The position numbers and the translations under genes were made by a program. This document shows positions 1 through 8,495 of a stretch of DNA of 27,693 bases, piece by piece; the stretch's first letter is position 1, and the number at the start of each line of letters is the position of its first letter. The notes under the pieces are model-generated. The model saw nothing but the letters and a program-made list of their open reading frames with translations, was not told the origin of the DNA and made no database searches. The stretch comes from Haliea sp. (lineage in GTDB: Bacteria; Pseudomonadota; Gammaproteobacteria; Pseudomonadales; Halieaceae). The stretch is taken from contig JADJAL010000047.1 in NCBI GenBank assembly GCA_016704305.1, positions 1 through 27,693 on the forward strand. The letters are read 5' to 3'.

Positions 1-88
1 CTTCCATGGTTGAGTTTTCACGAATGGCGTCAGTGGGCAGTTCCAGTGCCGTGGCCATGATTTCCTGCAATTGTGTAAATGTGCTCAT
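1..88 (-). CDS. Acyl carrier protein, N-terminal part (cut by window edge)
   Basis: About 29 codons are visible, starting MSTFTQLQEIMATALEL and continuing off the left edge. The helix-like start followed by an 'ENSTM' stretch matches the first helix and loop of type II acyl carrier proteins. The phosphopantetheine serine motif (DSL) would lie outside the window and cannot be checked. The start codon lies one base after the stop of the FkbH-like gene, so the two are almost certainly co-transcribed and perhaps translationally coupled. FkbH proteins are known to load a three-carbon acyl unit onto a discrete ACP, which supports the call. The family assignment rests on a short N-terminus plus context. 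Confidence 0.6.
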   Translation of the reverse strand, partial: MSTFTQLQEIMATALELPTDAIRENSTME

Positions 89-89
89 C

Positions 90-1959
90 CTAAACGGGTC
101 CTTCAACGGTTATCGGAATATTACTGCCAGGATCGCTGGCATTGCCAACTGAACTGCCAAGACTGAGTAGGTATCCGCCATCATCGGCTTGCTGGAATCC
201 ATTGTCTGGCAGGAAGCGTTCCACCAGGACATTTTTACGCGTGGGTATGTACTCGGCGGCAAGTTCAGTCACGCCGCGAGCGACCAAATCTTCTGCGATA
301 GTGACGAGAAACGCCTGCTCTGCCATCCGGCCGATCACCCGGCAGGACATCAAAAAAGTATCCAGTCGCGCTCTGCCACTCGCGCCCAGCTCAACAATGG
401 CCAAGCCTACGATACCACTGTTACCGAAGTTATCCGCCAATGAAAAGTGGTACACAGAAAAATTCTCACTACCGATCATCTCGGCCAGATCCTTTTCACT
501 GTAACGCCGTGTGGTGAGGTTGAACTGGTTGGTTTTCTGCGTGAGTTGTGCGAGGCGAGTCACCGAAGTCAAATCGTCGCGGTGGACTGTCATCTTCATA
601 TTGAGTGAGCGGAGATAATCGTCGATGCTGCCGCCGGTGTCGGTCAGCGCCTCCAGCTGTGATTTTCGCATGCGTTCCTGCGCATACATCGCGGTCTTTT
701 CCAGGTCTTCCTCGGTAAGTGAAACAATCTCCAGCCGTGCCAGCGCGTCCAGGCACGACGGAATTTCTGCCGGGCGCGAGGGCACCTGTATGACTTCTAC
801 CTCTGGTAGGCTGTGCCTGACGGCGGAGCACTCATAGTCGCTGTCATCCACAAAGATGAATGAATCCAGACCCAGGTTCAGCTCGGCTGCGATCGCGCGC
901 AGATTATCGGGTTTCGGCAGCCAATTGACGCGCTGCGCGGCAAAATGCGCTTCCTTGAGCAACTGGTGGGGATGATTCCGCAGCACCTCGTTGAGATCAT
1001 CAGGATTATTCTTGCTGCACAGTGCAAGGATAAAGCCGCGCTGTTGCAGGCTCATAAGACGTTTCTGAAATTCCACAAAGGCGCGCCCCGGGTATTCCTG
1101 CCCGAGCGCAATGCCATTCATGCCGTCCGCGCCGATGACACCGCCCCACAGTGTATTGTCTGCATCCACCACGATGACCTTGGCCTTGGGCAGATGAATG
1201 GAAGCTGCGAGGGTTGACACCGCGTTGGATACCGCAAGCGCACCCTGTGGTGAAAATGGGAATGCCGAGGAGAACCACAGGCGCGCATCAAAGAAGTTGC
1301 CGCGACCGGTCTGCGTGACCAACTGGTCCAGGTCCAGGTAACTCACTCCGCTGTACTGCGCTCGAAGGTGGCCGGCGAGATCAGCCTTGATGCAGTTCCA
1401 CCAATGGGATTCTGACTGCTCAGCCATGACATCGTACAAGCCGAGCCCGGGGGAGCTTTGGCCGGGCAGGATCGTGACAACGATATGCCCCGGGATGCTG
1501 GCGCGAAACTGGCGTACAAGTCCACCCAGTGCCTGTTGGGCTTGAGCCTGAATCTCCTGCTTGTCCGTCGCCTTGATGCAGGCCGCCGGTATCTGGAATG
1601 CGGGATGGAGGTCTTCCCGCGTGAGCAGGAGCAGGGTCAGATCGGGGGCGTGTTTGGCCAGGCCAGAGTCACTGGACGCCTCCTGCACGGTCGTGCCGTA
1701 GGACGCGTGGTAAACGTCAAGGCTCAGCTGGTTCAGCGCCGCGCTAAAGTGCAACCAGGGCTCCAATAGTTCGCTGGTGTAGGTGTGCACAATGCCCAGG
1801 CGAATGTGTTTCGCCGCGCCCAGCGAAACCAGGTGTTGTCGCAACCTGCTCGCCTGATGCAACGAGGGCACCATGTGGCGCAGCGCCAACAGGCTTTTTC
1901 ATGTCCTGGGCAGTTTGGCTCGCCAGCAGCTTATCGAGTTGATCGTCGGATATTTTCAT
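90..1959 (-). CDS. FkbH-like HAD-family acyl-ACP loading protein, N-terminus frameshifted
   Basis: This matches FkbH, a HAD-IIIC protein that in characterised pathways dephosphorylates 1,3-bisphosphoglycerate and transfers the glyceryl unit to an ACP. From the in-frame TTG at 1889 there are 599 residues: an SGNH-like first domain (about 1-230), a HAD core with DADNTLWGG at 242-250 and a later FVDDSDYE motif, and a GNAT-like C-terminal domain (about 430-580) typical of FkbH. The better start is ATG at 1959 (MKISDDQLDKLLASQTAQDM). It sits in another frame and joins the main frame only if one base of the T run at 1895-1899 (A5 on the coding strand) is removed. The main frame has a stop just upstream of 1889, so the split is real in this sequence. 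It is followed directly by the ACP gene. The exact acyl product is unknown. Confidence 0.85.
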
Positions 1960-2091
1960 TGTGGGGCAGAGCTTACACCGGTGGCCGCGAACCTAGTAGC
2001 CACCCGTTCGGGAGTGTGAATTGACTCGCAAAAGCGGTGGCGTCGCCTATTGGGCTGTGCGATTCTAGCATAGTATTTTTAGCTGCAATTC

Positions 2092-3216
2092 ATGCAGGCG
2101 CGCATTATGTCCCGGGCTTTCTCACTCTATCTTGATGCGGTTCGGTTCCTGGCGGCGCTGTTGGTCCTTTTCTATCATGCCAACTGGATTTACCGCCCAG
2201 GGATACTGTTCACCAGCCTTGGCCATGAAGCGGTTGTCATATTCTTCGTGTTGTCCGGTTTTGTGATTGCCTACGTCGCCGACACACGCGAACAGGATTT
2301 CCGCGGTTTCATGGTGGCGCGTGGCGCGCGGATATTTTCCGTGGCTATACCGGCCATCATCCTGACAGCACTGCTGGATGCGGTTGGCTATCACATCAGC
2401 GCAGCGGTATATCCGGAAGGCTATCAAGCCTGGGACCTGCCCCTGGTGCGAGTCATCACCAGCACGTTGTTCCTGAATGAAATATGGACGCTGGGCATTC
2501 AGCTCTTCACCAATGTGCCCTATTGGTCATTGAACTACGAAGTCTGGTACTACGTGTTGTTTGGCGTGCTGTTCTTTTTTGAGGGCAGGCGACGCTGGGT
2601 GGTTTTTGGTCTGTTGTGCCTGCTGGTAGGGCCGAAGATCGTCCTGCTGTTGCCTGTGTGGTGGATGGGCGTCTGGGTCTATCGCTCGGAGTATCTGGCG
2701 CAGCTACCCAAATCCACCGCCTGGCTGTGCCTGATCCTGTCGCTGCTCGGCGGATACTGGTATGTGCACGTCAACATGGGGCAATGGGGGTGGGACTACC
2801 TGAAAGAGCTCATGGGTCCCGACCTGCATTTGCAGCTCTCGTTCAGCCGACAATTCTTCACCGACTATTATCTGGGTGCGATGCTGTCACTGCATTTCAT
2901 CGGTCTGCGCGTGTTGCTGGCGAACGTGGATGACCTGCCCAAACGACTGGTGTCGACCATCCGCTATCTGGCCGGCGCTACCTTCTCGATTTATCTCTTC
3001 CACCAGCCGTTACTGTGGTTTTACAGTGCGGTGTTTTCTTCCGTGGAGGAGGGCTTTCCACGGTATCTGCTGGTGGTGCCCTGCACGCTTCTGTCAGCGA
3101 TTGTTTTGGCCAATTTTACCGAGAAGCGCAAGGATGTCTGGAAAAAGTGGCTGGAGCAGTTGTTGCAGTTGCTCGAACAGGCCGGCTCGCGGTTTCGCCA
3201 GGTGTTAGCGCGGTAG
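2092..3216 (+). CDS. Membrane acyltransferase, acyltransferase-3 (OafA/YrhL-like) family
   Basis: A 374-residue polytopic inner-membrane protein. The N-terminus has the family pattern 'LDAVRFLAALLVLFYHANW', with the conserved His of the first membrane segment, followed by 'VIFFVLSGFVIAYV' in the second. Hydrophobic segments continue to 'GATFSIYLFHQPLLWF' near residue 300, also typical. Members move acetyl or other short acyl groups onto sugars of O-antigen, exopolysaccharide or glycolipids. The substrate cannot be read from sequence. An alternative start is the ATG at 2107; neither start has a strong ribosome binding site. The gene is divergent from fkbH and its 3' end overlaps the convergent fusion gene by 12 bases, which suggests a compact cluster. 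Confidence 0.85.
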   Translation: MQARIMSRAFSLYLDAVRFLAALLVLFYHANWIYRPGILFTSLGHEAVVIFFVLSGFVIAYVADTREQDFRGFMVARGARIFSVAIPAIILTALLDAVGYHISAAVYPEGYQAWDLPLVRVITSTLFLNEIWTLGIQLFTNVPYWSLNYEVWYYVLFGVLFFFEGRRRWVVFGLLCLLVGPKIVLLLPVWWMGVWVYRSEYLAQLPKSTAWLCLILSLLGGYWYVHVNMGQWGWDYLKELMGPDLHLQLSFSRQFFTDYYLGAMLSLHFIGLRVLLANVDDLPKRLVSTIRYLAGATFSIYLFHQPLLWFYSAVFSSVEEGFPRYLLVVPCTLLSAIVLANFTEKRKDVWKKWLEQLLQLLEQAGSRFRQVLAR

Positions 3217-4674
3217 CGGTCGCGTGATGCCGGACGCCAGGCGCAATTCGTCGATGATCACTTTCAGTGTTTGCTGTTCGTCGGAGTTCTTGCTGTTGCT
3301 GGTCTGGTCGGTGTAGAGGCGCGGCAGTCGCGGTGCCACCACGGTGCAGTTGCGGTGGTTTTTTTCAAAGCATTTTACGAAGGCCTCTGCCGCCGATTTG
3401 GCGGCGATATATTCATCGAAACCTTTGACGCTCTGCTGCAGGAATACACTTGAAGGGATGAACAATTGCAGTTCGCGATCTCCAGAGCGCCGCTGCATCA
3501 CCTGTTGCAGCAGTGTTGCCAGGCCATCGATATAAAAATCACAATAGCGCGTGAACAATTGCCTGTCCCATTTGCCGGCGTCACTTTTTGCAATTGTTGG
3601 TGAAGCCAGATAGTAAATATGCGTGACCGACGCGCAGAAATCGGTCATTTCCTGCGGGAATATTCCTTCAAGTACGTTGTATTGGCACACGCCAGGTGCT
3701 GCCAGGGCGCCTTCAATGTCAGCAGCCACGGTATCGGCGTCTTCCCTGCCGGCGGCGTAGGTCAGCATGAGGTTGGCGCCGCCCGCCGCGAGCACCTTGC
3801 TGATCACCTCTCCAAGTCCCCTGGAGCCGCCGATAACGAGCGCGTTTTGCGTGCTGAATTCATCGTTGCCGACCAGCGCCGCGATGTGCTTCACGCTCGC
3901 CTGTTGTACTGGCGGCGGCCGGAAGAATGCTTCCACCGTGCCCCGTGCAGCGGCGCTATCCAGCGCAAGTTCGATCCGGTCGATACGCGGATCGGTACTG
4001 AGCACACGGTATTGAAGCGGCGCATCAGCGCGCGCGGCTACCTCGGTACCCGGCGCGCAAAACCGCAGGTCCAGTTGCGCAAACACGGAGTGCAGGCCCG
4101 GGCATTGCATGCCGACGATGCGCGTGCTGGCAAGCAGGATGGCGAGCTGGGGCGCTGGCAAGTGCATGCTCGCGCTGGGAAAGAGTGTGTGCATGAGCGC
4201 TTCGTCCCAACAAAGCGCGACCTCGCCCGACAGGCCGTTACAACTTTCTATACTCAGTTCCACAGGCGTATCGCGACCTGCGGTGCACGCGGCCAAACCG
4301 TCGCCGTTCGGGCGGACGCTGGTCAGGGCATCGGTGATCTCCAGTTCAATGACCTGGCAGCGCGTGCCATCGGCAAATAATTCGAGGCGGGTCATGCCCT
4401 GCGTGGTCTGCTCAAACACCTCAAGCGTCTGCCCCTGCGTCGCGGGCTTGCTGTATTTGACCCTGATGCTCAGCAGTTCTGCTTCGGTTCCTATTTTTTC
4501 CAGCAGCAGATCGAGCGCCTTGATCGTGCCACACACGCCGTGGATCAGGGTTTGGCCAAAGCGCGTGCGACGCGCAGCCACGGCATCCAGGTGCAGTGGA
4601 TTAAAGTCGCGCGAGGCATGCGCGAAGTCCAGGGATTCTTGCGGCGTGATAGTGAAACTGCCCAGGCGATTCAT
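3205..4674 (-). CDS. MaoC-like hot-dog dehydratase fused to short-chain dehydrogenase/reductase
   Basis: A 489-residue fusion. Residues 1-115 form a MaoC-type hot-dog fold with the hydratase motif around D23, N25 and H28 (SRDFNPLHLD). Residues about 150-255 look like a second, degenerate hot-dog unit. Residues 275-489 are an SDR domain with the nucleotide-binding GGSRGLG at 282-288, serines at 408-409, and Tyr422/Lys426 (YxxxK). The pairing of 3-hydroxyacyl dehydration with ketoacyl reduction on one chain suggests processing of acyl-ACP or acyl-CoA, fitting the nearby ACP and FkbH. I chose ATG 4674 because GAGG lies 5 bases upstream; the longer frame to 4749 has an unlikely N-terminus. Catalysis by both domains is inferred from motifs only. 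Confidence 0.8.
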   Translation of the reverse strand: MNRLGSFTITPQESLDFAHASRDFNPLHLDAVAARRTRFGQTLIHGVCGTIKALDLLLEKIGTEAELLSIRVKYSKPATQGQTLEVFEQTTQGMTRLELFADGTRCQVIELEITDALTSVRPNGDGLAACTAGRDTPVELSIESCNGLSGEVALCWDEALMHTLFPSASMHLPAPQLAILLASTRIVGMQCPGLHSVFAQLDLRFCAPGTEVAARADAPLQYRVLSTDPRIDRIELALDSAAARGTVEAFFRPPPVQQASVKHIAALVGNDEFSTQNALVIGGSRGLGEVISKVLAAGGANLMLTYAAGREDADTVAADIEGALAAPGVCQYNVLEGIFPQEMTDFCASVTHIYYLASPTIAKSDAGKWDRQLFTRYCDFYIDGLATLLQQVMQRRSGDRELQLFIPSSVFLQQSVKGFDEYIAAKSAAEAFVKCFEKNHRNCTVVAPRLPRLYTDQTSNSKNSDEQQTLKVIIDELRLASGITRPLPR

Positions 4675-4957
4675 GCCATCCTCATTTTGCTGCTGCGCTG
4701 GCGCCACGGCATGTGGCAGCGGATTATCCCCGTTTCCGGATACACCCACTCGCGACGACGAGTTGACTTGGCGGGGAAAAGACTGGTCGCAAGATTATCA
4801 CGATGAGTCCGTCTATTGTACGCTGGAAGGAGGCCGGAAGCAGGGTGGCGCTTCCTCTGAAAATGGTATCCAATACTCACACTCGTTCGGGGTAGGGCGA
4901 CTTCCTGCCGAGCGGGCGAGTGGCGACACATTAAACCAATGACAGGGGAGAAGTTGA
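4675..4957. other. Divergent intergenic region, 283 bases
   Basis: This region separates the minus-strand fusion gene from the plus-strand gene at 4958. It must hold promoters for both directions. TTGACT at 4763-4768 resembles a -35 box and ATTATC at 4795-4800 (GATAAT on the minus strand) resembles a -10 box, but neither has a well-spaced partner. A GGGGAG ribosome binding site precedes 4958. No convincing small gene or RNA was seen. Confidence 0.4.
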
Positions 4958-5296
4958 ATGACTATACCGGTGTTTGTCAGCATTGATCCAAAATCAACGG
5001 TAACGCTGGCTGGAAAGGCAATTGCCGGACGCCTTATGGGTGATGAAATCGGCATCACGGTGAACCTCCAGGATGAAAGGGCGACGCTCACCGAGCCGTT
5101 TAATAATGTCCAGGTCTCGATGGCGGCGCTCGGACTCAACGGTATCAATGTCATCGTCAACGGTGAGCAGGTTCATGTGCTGGGCAACTACGACCCGGAC
5201 AACATCGTGTTTCGCTGCAGTGCTTCACTGCGCGGGACCACCGCAATTTGTAACAGCGCCGCATTGACCCGCGATGGCGAGACCGTACATAGCTGA
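4958..5296 (+). CDS. Hypothetical protein at the head of the mla operon
   Basis: A 112-residue protein I do not recognise. It has no signal peptide or membrane segment and contains two cysteines near the C-terminus (FRCSASL and AICNSA). Alternating hydrophobic residues (VFVSID, GINVIVNG, VHVLGNY) suggest mostly beta strands. The start is supported by GGGGAG eight bases upstream. Only 11 bases separate its stop from mlaF, and that gap carries the mlaF ribosome binding site (GAAGGA), so it is probably the first gene of the mla transcript. It could be an accessory factor or an unrelated gene sharing the promoter. Confidence 0.7.
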   Translation: MTIPVFVSIDPKSTVTLAGKAIAGRLMGDEIGITVNLQDERATLTEPFNNVQVSMAALGLNGINVIVNGEQVHVLGNYDPDNIVFRCSASLRGTTAICNSAALTRDGETVHS

Positions 5297-5307
5297 TCGA
5301 AGGATTC

Positions 5308-6111
5308 ATGACGCAAAACTGGATAGAAATAAGGAAACTGACCTTCCGTCGCGGCAATCGCGCTATTCTCGATTCGCTCGACATCGATATACACAAGGGC
5401 AAGATCACGGCCATTCTGGGGCCAAGCGGTTGTGGCAAGACGACCCTGCTGCGCCTGATTGGCAGCCAGTTGCGCCCGACCGACGGTTCCATCCGGGTCG
5501 ATGGAACCGATATCACGCAACTGCAGCGCAAGGCGCTGTTCAAGCTGCGGGAGCAGATGGGTATGCTGTTTCAATCCGGCGCGTTGTTTACCGATCTGTC
5601 CGTGTATGAAAACGTGGCATTCCCGCTGCGCCTGCACACGCAATTATCCGAGAGCATGATTCGCGATCTGGTGTTGATGAAATTGCACGCGGTGGGCCTG
5701 CGCGGTGCCAGGGACCTGATGCCGGCTGAACTCTCGGGTGGGATGGCGCGCCGTGCGGCGTTGGCAAGGGCGATTATCCTCGACCCGCAGTTGATCATGT
5801 ACGATGAACCCTTCGTGGGCCAGGACCCGATTTTTGCCGGCGTTTTGCGCGACCTGATCAAGCGGATCAATGACGCCATGGGGTGTACCTGCATCATAGT
5901 GTCCCATGATATCGCCGAGACCCTCGCGATTTCTGACTACATTTATGTATTGGCCAATGGCCGTATTATCGGTCGCGGTACACCCGATGCGGTGAGGAAC
6001 AGCGACGATCCGTGGTTGCGCCAGTTCCTGCAGGGGCTGCCCGATGGCCCGGTGCCGTTTCACTACCCCGCGCCGGAGTATCTTCTGGACCTGCGGTTGG
6101 GGGAGGGCTAG
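5308..6111 (+). CDS. mlaF: MlaF, ATPase of the phospholipid transport ABC complex
   Basis: A 267-residue ABC ATPase powering the MlaFEDB inner-membrane complex, which moves phospholipids between the outer and inner membranes to keep lipid asymmetry. Motifs in order: Walker A GPSGCGKTT at 38-46, Q-loop Gln89, ABC signature LSGGM at 142-146, Walker B LIMYDE ending at Glu167, and H-loop His200. The signature LSGGMARRAALARA and the following YDEPFVGQDPI are characteristic of Mla-type rather than importer ATPases. The stop touches the mlaE start with no gap. Confidence 0.95.
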   Translation: MTQNWIEIRKLTFRRGNRAILDSLDIDIHKGKITAILGPSGCGKTTLLRLIGSQLRPTDGSIRVDGTDITQLQRKALFKLREQMGMLFQSGALFTDLSVYENVAFPLRLHTQLSESMIRDLVLMKLHAVGLRGARDLMPAELSGGMARRAALARAIILDPQLIMYDEPFVGQDPIFAGVLRDLIKRINDAMGCTCIIVSHDIAETLAISDYIYVLANGRIIGRGTPDAVRNSDDPWLRQFLQGLPDGPVPFHYPAPEYLLDLRLGEG

Positions 6112-6894
6112 GTGCTGGATCTGTTGCAGCGCATGGGTCGCACGGGGCTGAATGCGACGGCAGGTTTCGGTCGTGCGGGTATATTGCTGTGGCAGGCCGT
6201 GTGGGGTCCCATTGACTGGCGCAACGGTCCGGCGTTGCTGGTGCGGCAACTCCATTTCGTGGGCGTCTACTCGCTCATTATCATCGTTGTGTCCGGAACG
6301 CTCATCGGCATGGTGCTTGCGCTGCAGGGTTACACGGTACTCGTGCGCTTCGGCGCGGAGTCCGCGCTGGGGCAGTTCGTCTCGCTGACGCTGCTGCGAG
6401 AGTTGGGGCCAGTCGTGGCCGCCCTGCTGTTTGCCGGCAGGGCCGGCTCGGCACTGACGGCCGAAATCGGCTTGATGAAGGCCACCGAGCAACTGGCGGC
6501 CATGGATATGATCGGCGTGGACCCGCTGCGGCGCATCGCCAGGCCGCGCTTGTGGGCGGGCATTATCGCGATGCCGATCCTGGCGCAGGTGTTCAACATG
6601 GTCGCCATCCTCGGGGCGGTGGGGGTCGGGGTGGGCTGGCTCGGTGTCGATGCGGGTTCGTTCTGGTCCAATATGCAGAGCATCGTCGAATTCCGCGAGG
6701 ACGTGCTCAATGGCATCATCAAGGCATTCGCCTTCGGCGTCGTGGTGACCTGGATTGCGATCTTCGAAGGCTTCGATACGGAGCCCACGCCCGAGGGGAT
6801 AAGCACCGCGACCACCCGCACCGTGGTGTACTCGTCGCTGGCCGTGCTGGCCATGGATTTTCTGTTGACGGCAGTCATGTTTGGAGTGGATTAA
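6112..6894 (+). CDS. mlaE: MlaE, permease of the phospholipid transport ABC complex
   Basis: A 260-residue inner-membrane permease of the MlaE/YrbE family, which forms the dimeric channel of the Mla complex. The family core is clear: 'LLRELGPVVAALLFAGR', then 'GSALTAEIGLMKATEQLAAMD' and 'IGVDPLRRIARPR'. About five or six hydrophobic segments are visible. The start is GTG immediately after the mlaF TAG, which implies coupled translation. mlaD begins directly after the stop. Confidence 0.95.
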   Translation: MLDLLQRMGRTGLNATAGFGRAGILLWQAVWGPIDWRNGPALLVRQLHFVGVYSLIIIVVSGTLIGMVLALQGYTVLVRFGAESALGQFVSLTLLRELGPVVAALLFAGRAGSALTAEIGLMKATEQLAAMDMIGVDPLRRIARPRLWAGIIAMPILAQVFNMVAILGAVGVGVGWLGVDAGSFWSNMQSIVEFREDVLNGIIKAFAFGVVVTWIAIFEGFDTEPTPEGISTATTRTVVYSSLAVLAMDFLLTAVMFGVD

Positions 6895-7359
6895 ATGCAA
6901 TCGCGCAGTATTGAAATTACGGTTGGAGCGTTCATGTTACTGGGTATGGTCGCGCTCGCTTTCCTCGCCATCCAGGTCAGCGGCCTGAGTATCGCGGATG
7001 CCCGCCGCGACAGCTACACGCTCTCGGCGCAGTTCAATACGATTGCCGGCCTGACGTCCCGGGCGAAGGTCATGGTCGCAGGCGTCACCGTCGGACATGT
7101 CACTGACATTCATATCGATCCGATCACCGTGCGCGCCGTGGTGGACATGGCCATCGACAAGAATGTCGATTACCTCACTACCGACAGTATCGCCTCCATC
7201 AAGACGGCCGGCGTGCTCGGTGAACAGTACGTGAGTATTTCCGTTGGCGGCGCCGAGGAAGTATTGGTCGCGGGCGACACGATCAAGGACACCCAGTCCG
7301 CGATGATACTGGAAGACCTGATAGGCAAATTTGTAACAGGTGTCAACGACGAAAAGTGA
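6895..7359 (+). CDS. mlaD: MlaD, MCE-domain lipid-binding subunit
   Basis: A 154-residue protein with one N-terminal membrane anchor (about residues 10-30) and one MCE domain (about 38-116). It contains the typical 'FNTIAGLTSRAKVMVAGVTVG' and 'SIKTAGVLGEQYVSISVGG' blocks. MlaD forms a hexameric periplasmic ring that receives or hands lipid to MlaC. Length is normal for the family. It abuts mlaE with no spacer. Confidence 0.95.
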   Translation: MQSRSIEITVGAFMLLGMVALAFLAIQVSGLSIADARRDSYTLSAQFNTIAGLTSRAKVMVAGVTVGHVTDIHIDPITVRAVVDMAIDKNVDYLTTDSIASIKTAGVLGEQYVSISVGGAEEVLVAGDTIKDTQSAMILEDLIGKFVTGVNDEK

Positions 7360-7388
7360 TCTTCAATCTAGTTCTCCCGGAGCGGTCC

Positions 7389-8108
7389 ATGAAAACAGTC
7401 GTTACCACGGTAAAGTTGCTTGTATCCCTGTCGCTGGCCTTGCTGTTGGCTGCGTTCGCGCATGGCGAGACTGCCGTGCCGCTCGAGCCCATTAAACGCG
7501 ACGATCCACAACAGATGCTCGAGCAGGCCACCCATCAGCTGCTCGACATCTCCAGGGATGCCCGTGCATATGCGGACACGGATAAAGAGCGCTATTACGC
7601 GGCAGTCTCCCCGGTGCTGGACCAGGTGATGGATATCGACTATTTCGCCAAGGGAGTGATGGCCACCTACGCCAGCGCCAGGCTCTACAAGTCACTGCAG
7701 ACCGATGCGGAACGTGCGGCGTTTCGCGACCGGCTGGAGCGCTTCAAGACGGCGCTCAAGCGCGTGTGGATGGTCAAGTACGCGGATGCCGTGCTCAGCT
7801 TCAAGGGCGAGCGCATCGAACTGGCGCCACTCGACACCGGCGACAACAGCGCGGACCGCAGCAGCGTGGAACAAACCGTCCACGACGAGGATGGCAAGAC
7901 CTATGTGATCCAGTACAGCCTCCACAAGGTGAAGGACGGCAGCTGGATGGTCTCCAACGTCATTGTCGAGCACGTCAACCTGGGCCTCACCTACCGTGAC
8001 CAGTTTGCCGAGTCGGTCGAGAATCACAAGGGCGATGTCGACTATGTGGTCGATCACTGGATCGATATCATGCTGCACGCAAAATCTTCGGGAAGTTCAG
8101 GCGAGTGA
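7389..8108 (+). CDS. mlaC: MlaC, periplasmic phospholipid-binding protein
   Basis: A 239-residue exported protein. The first 26 residues form a Sec signal peptide (MKTVVTTVK, then a Leu/Ala-rich core, then AFAHG). The mature part carries the MlaC/Ttg2D pattern, including the 'YYAAVSPVLDQVMDIDYFAKGVM' helix region and 'SWMVSNVIVEHVNLGLTYRDQF' near the C-terminus. It shuttles phospholipid between the outer-membrane lipoprotein MlaA and the MlaFEDB complex. ATG 7389 was chosen because a GGAG site precedes it and it begins the signal peptide; a GTG at 7356 would add an unlikely extension. No mlaA gene is in the window. Confidence 0.92.
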   Translation: MKTVVTTVKLLVSLSLALLLAAFAHGETAVPLEPIKRDDPQQMLEQATHQLLDISRDARAYADTDKERYYAAVSPVLDQVMDIDYFAKGVMATYASARLYKSLQTDAERAAFRDRLERFKTALKRVWMVKYADAVLSFKGERIELAPLDTGDNSADRSSVEQTVHDEDGKTYVIQYSLHKVKDGSWMVSNVIVEHVNLGLTYRDQFAESVENHKGDVDYVVDHWIDIMLHAKSSGSSGE

Positions 8109-8461
8109 GTGACGTCGCAATGAGCAATACGGCGTCGCTATCGTTCACCGTTGATTGCATGCGCGTGGCAGGCGAGGTCGATTTCGACAGCGTGGTAGCG
8201 CTGGAGCGCGACGGGGAAGCCTGGCTGCGGGGCTCGGCCCCGGTCTATTGCCGGGTCAACTTCAGTGCCGTCAGCCACTGCAACAGCGCGGGCACGGCGC
8301 TGTTGCTCAGCTGGCGCAGAACGGCTGCCGCAGTCGGTAAAGTCCTCGCGATCGAGCAGGTGCCGCAAAGCCTTGAGGCGCTGATACATCTTGGTGGGCT
8401 TGACGATGCCCTGCCTGCAACACCCGCAGCAGATAGTCGCGCGGGGCGCGCCGGTGAATAG
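8105..8461 (+). CDS. mlaB: MlaB, STAS-domain subunit
   Basis: A 118-residue protein with a STAS fold, including the conserved 'VNFSAVSHCNSAGTALLLSW' segment whose Ser-Ala-Gly turn is the STAS signature. MlaB binds MlaF in the cytoplasm and is needed for complex stability and activity. The GTG start at 8105 overlaps the mlaC stop by four bases; ATG 8120 is an alternative. It is the last recognisable mla gene. Confidence 0.88.
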   Translation: MSDVAMSNTASLSFTVDCMRVAGEVDFDSVVALERDGEAWLRGSAPVYCRVNFSAVSHCNSAGTALLLSWRRTAAAVGKVLAIEQVPQSLEALIHLGGLDDALPATPAADSRAGRAGE

Positions 8462-8495
8462 CGCCTGCTCAAACGCGTATTGCTGAGTAGCGCCG

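Noticed and set aside
1890..1905. Programmed ribosomal frameshift in fkbH
   Set aside because: The A5 run lacks a typical slippery heptamer and downstream structure, and FkbH proteins are not known to use frameshifting. An indel is simpler.
3619..4380. 253-residue open frame on the plus strand
   Set aside because: It is antisense to the hot-dog/SDR fusion gene, with odd Arg/His-rich composition.
5644..6900. 418-residue open frame on the minus strand
   Set aside because: It lies wholly opposite mlaF and mlaE, is His/Gln/Arg-rich, and has no family motif. It is a shadow of strong codon bias.
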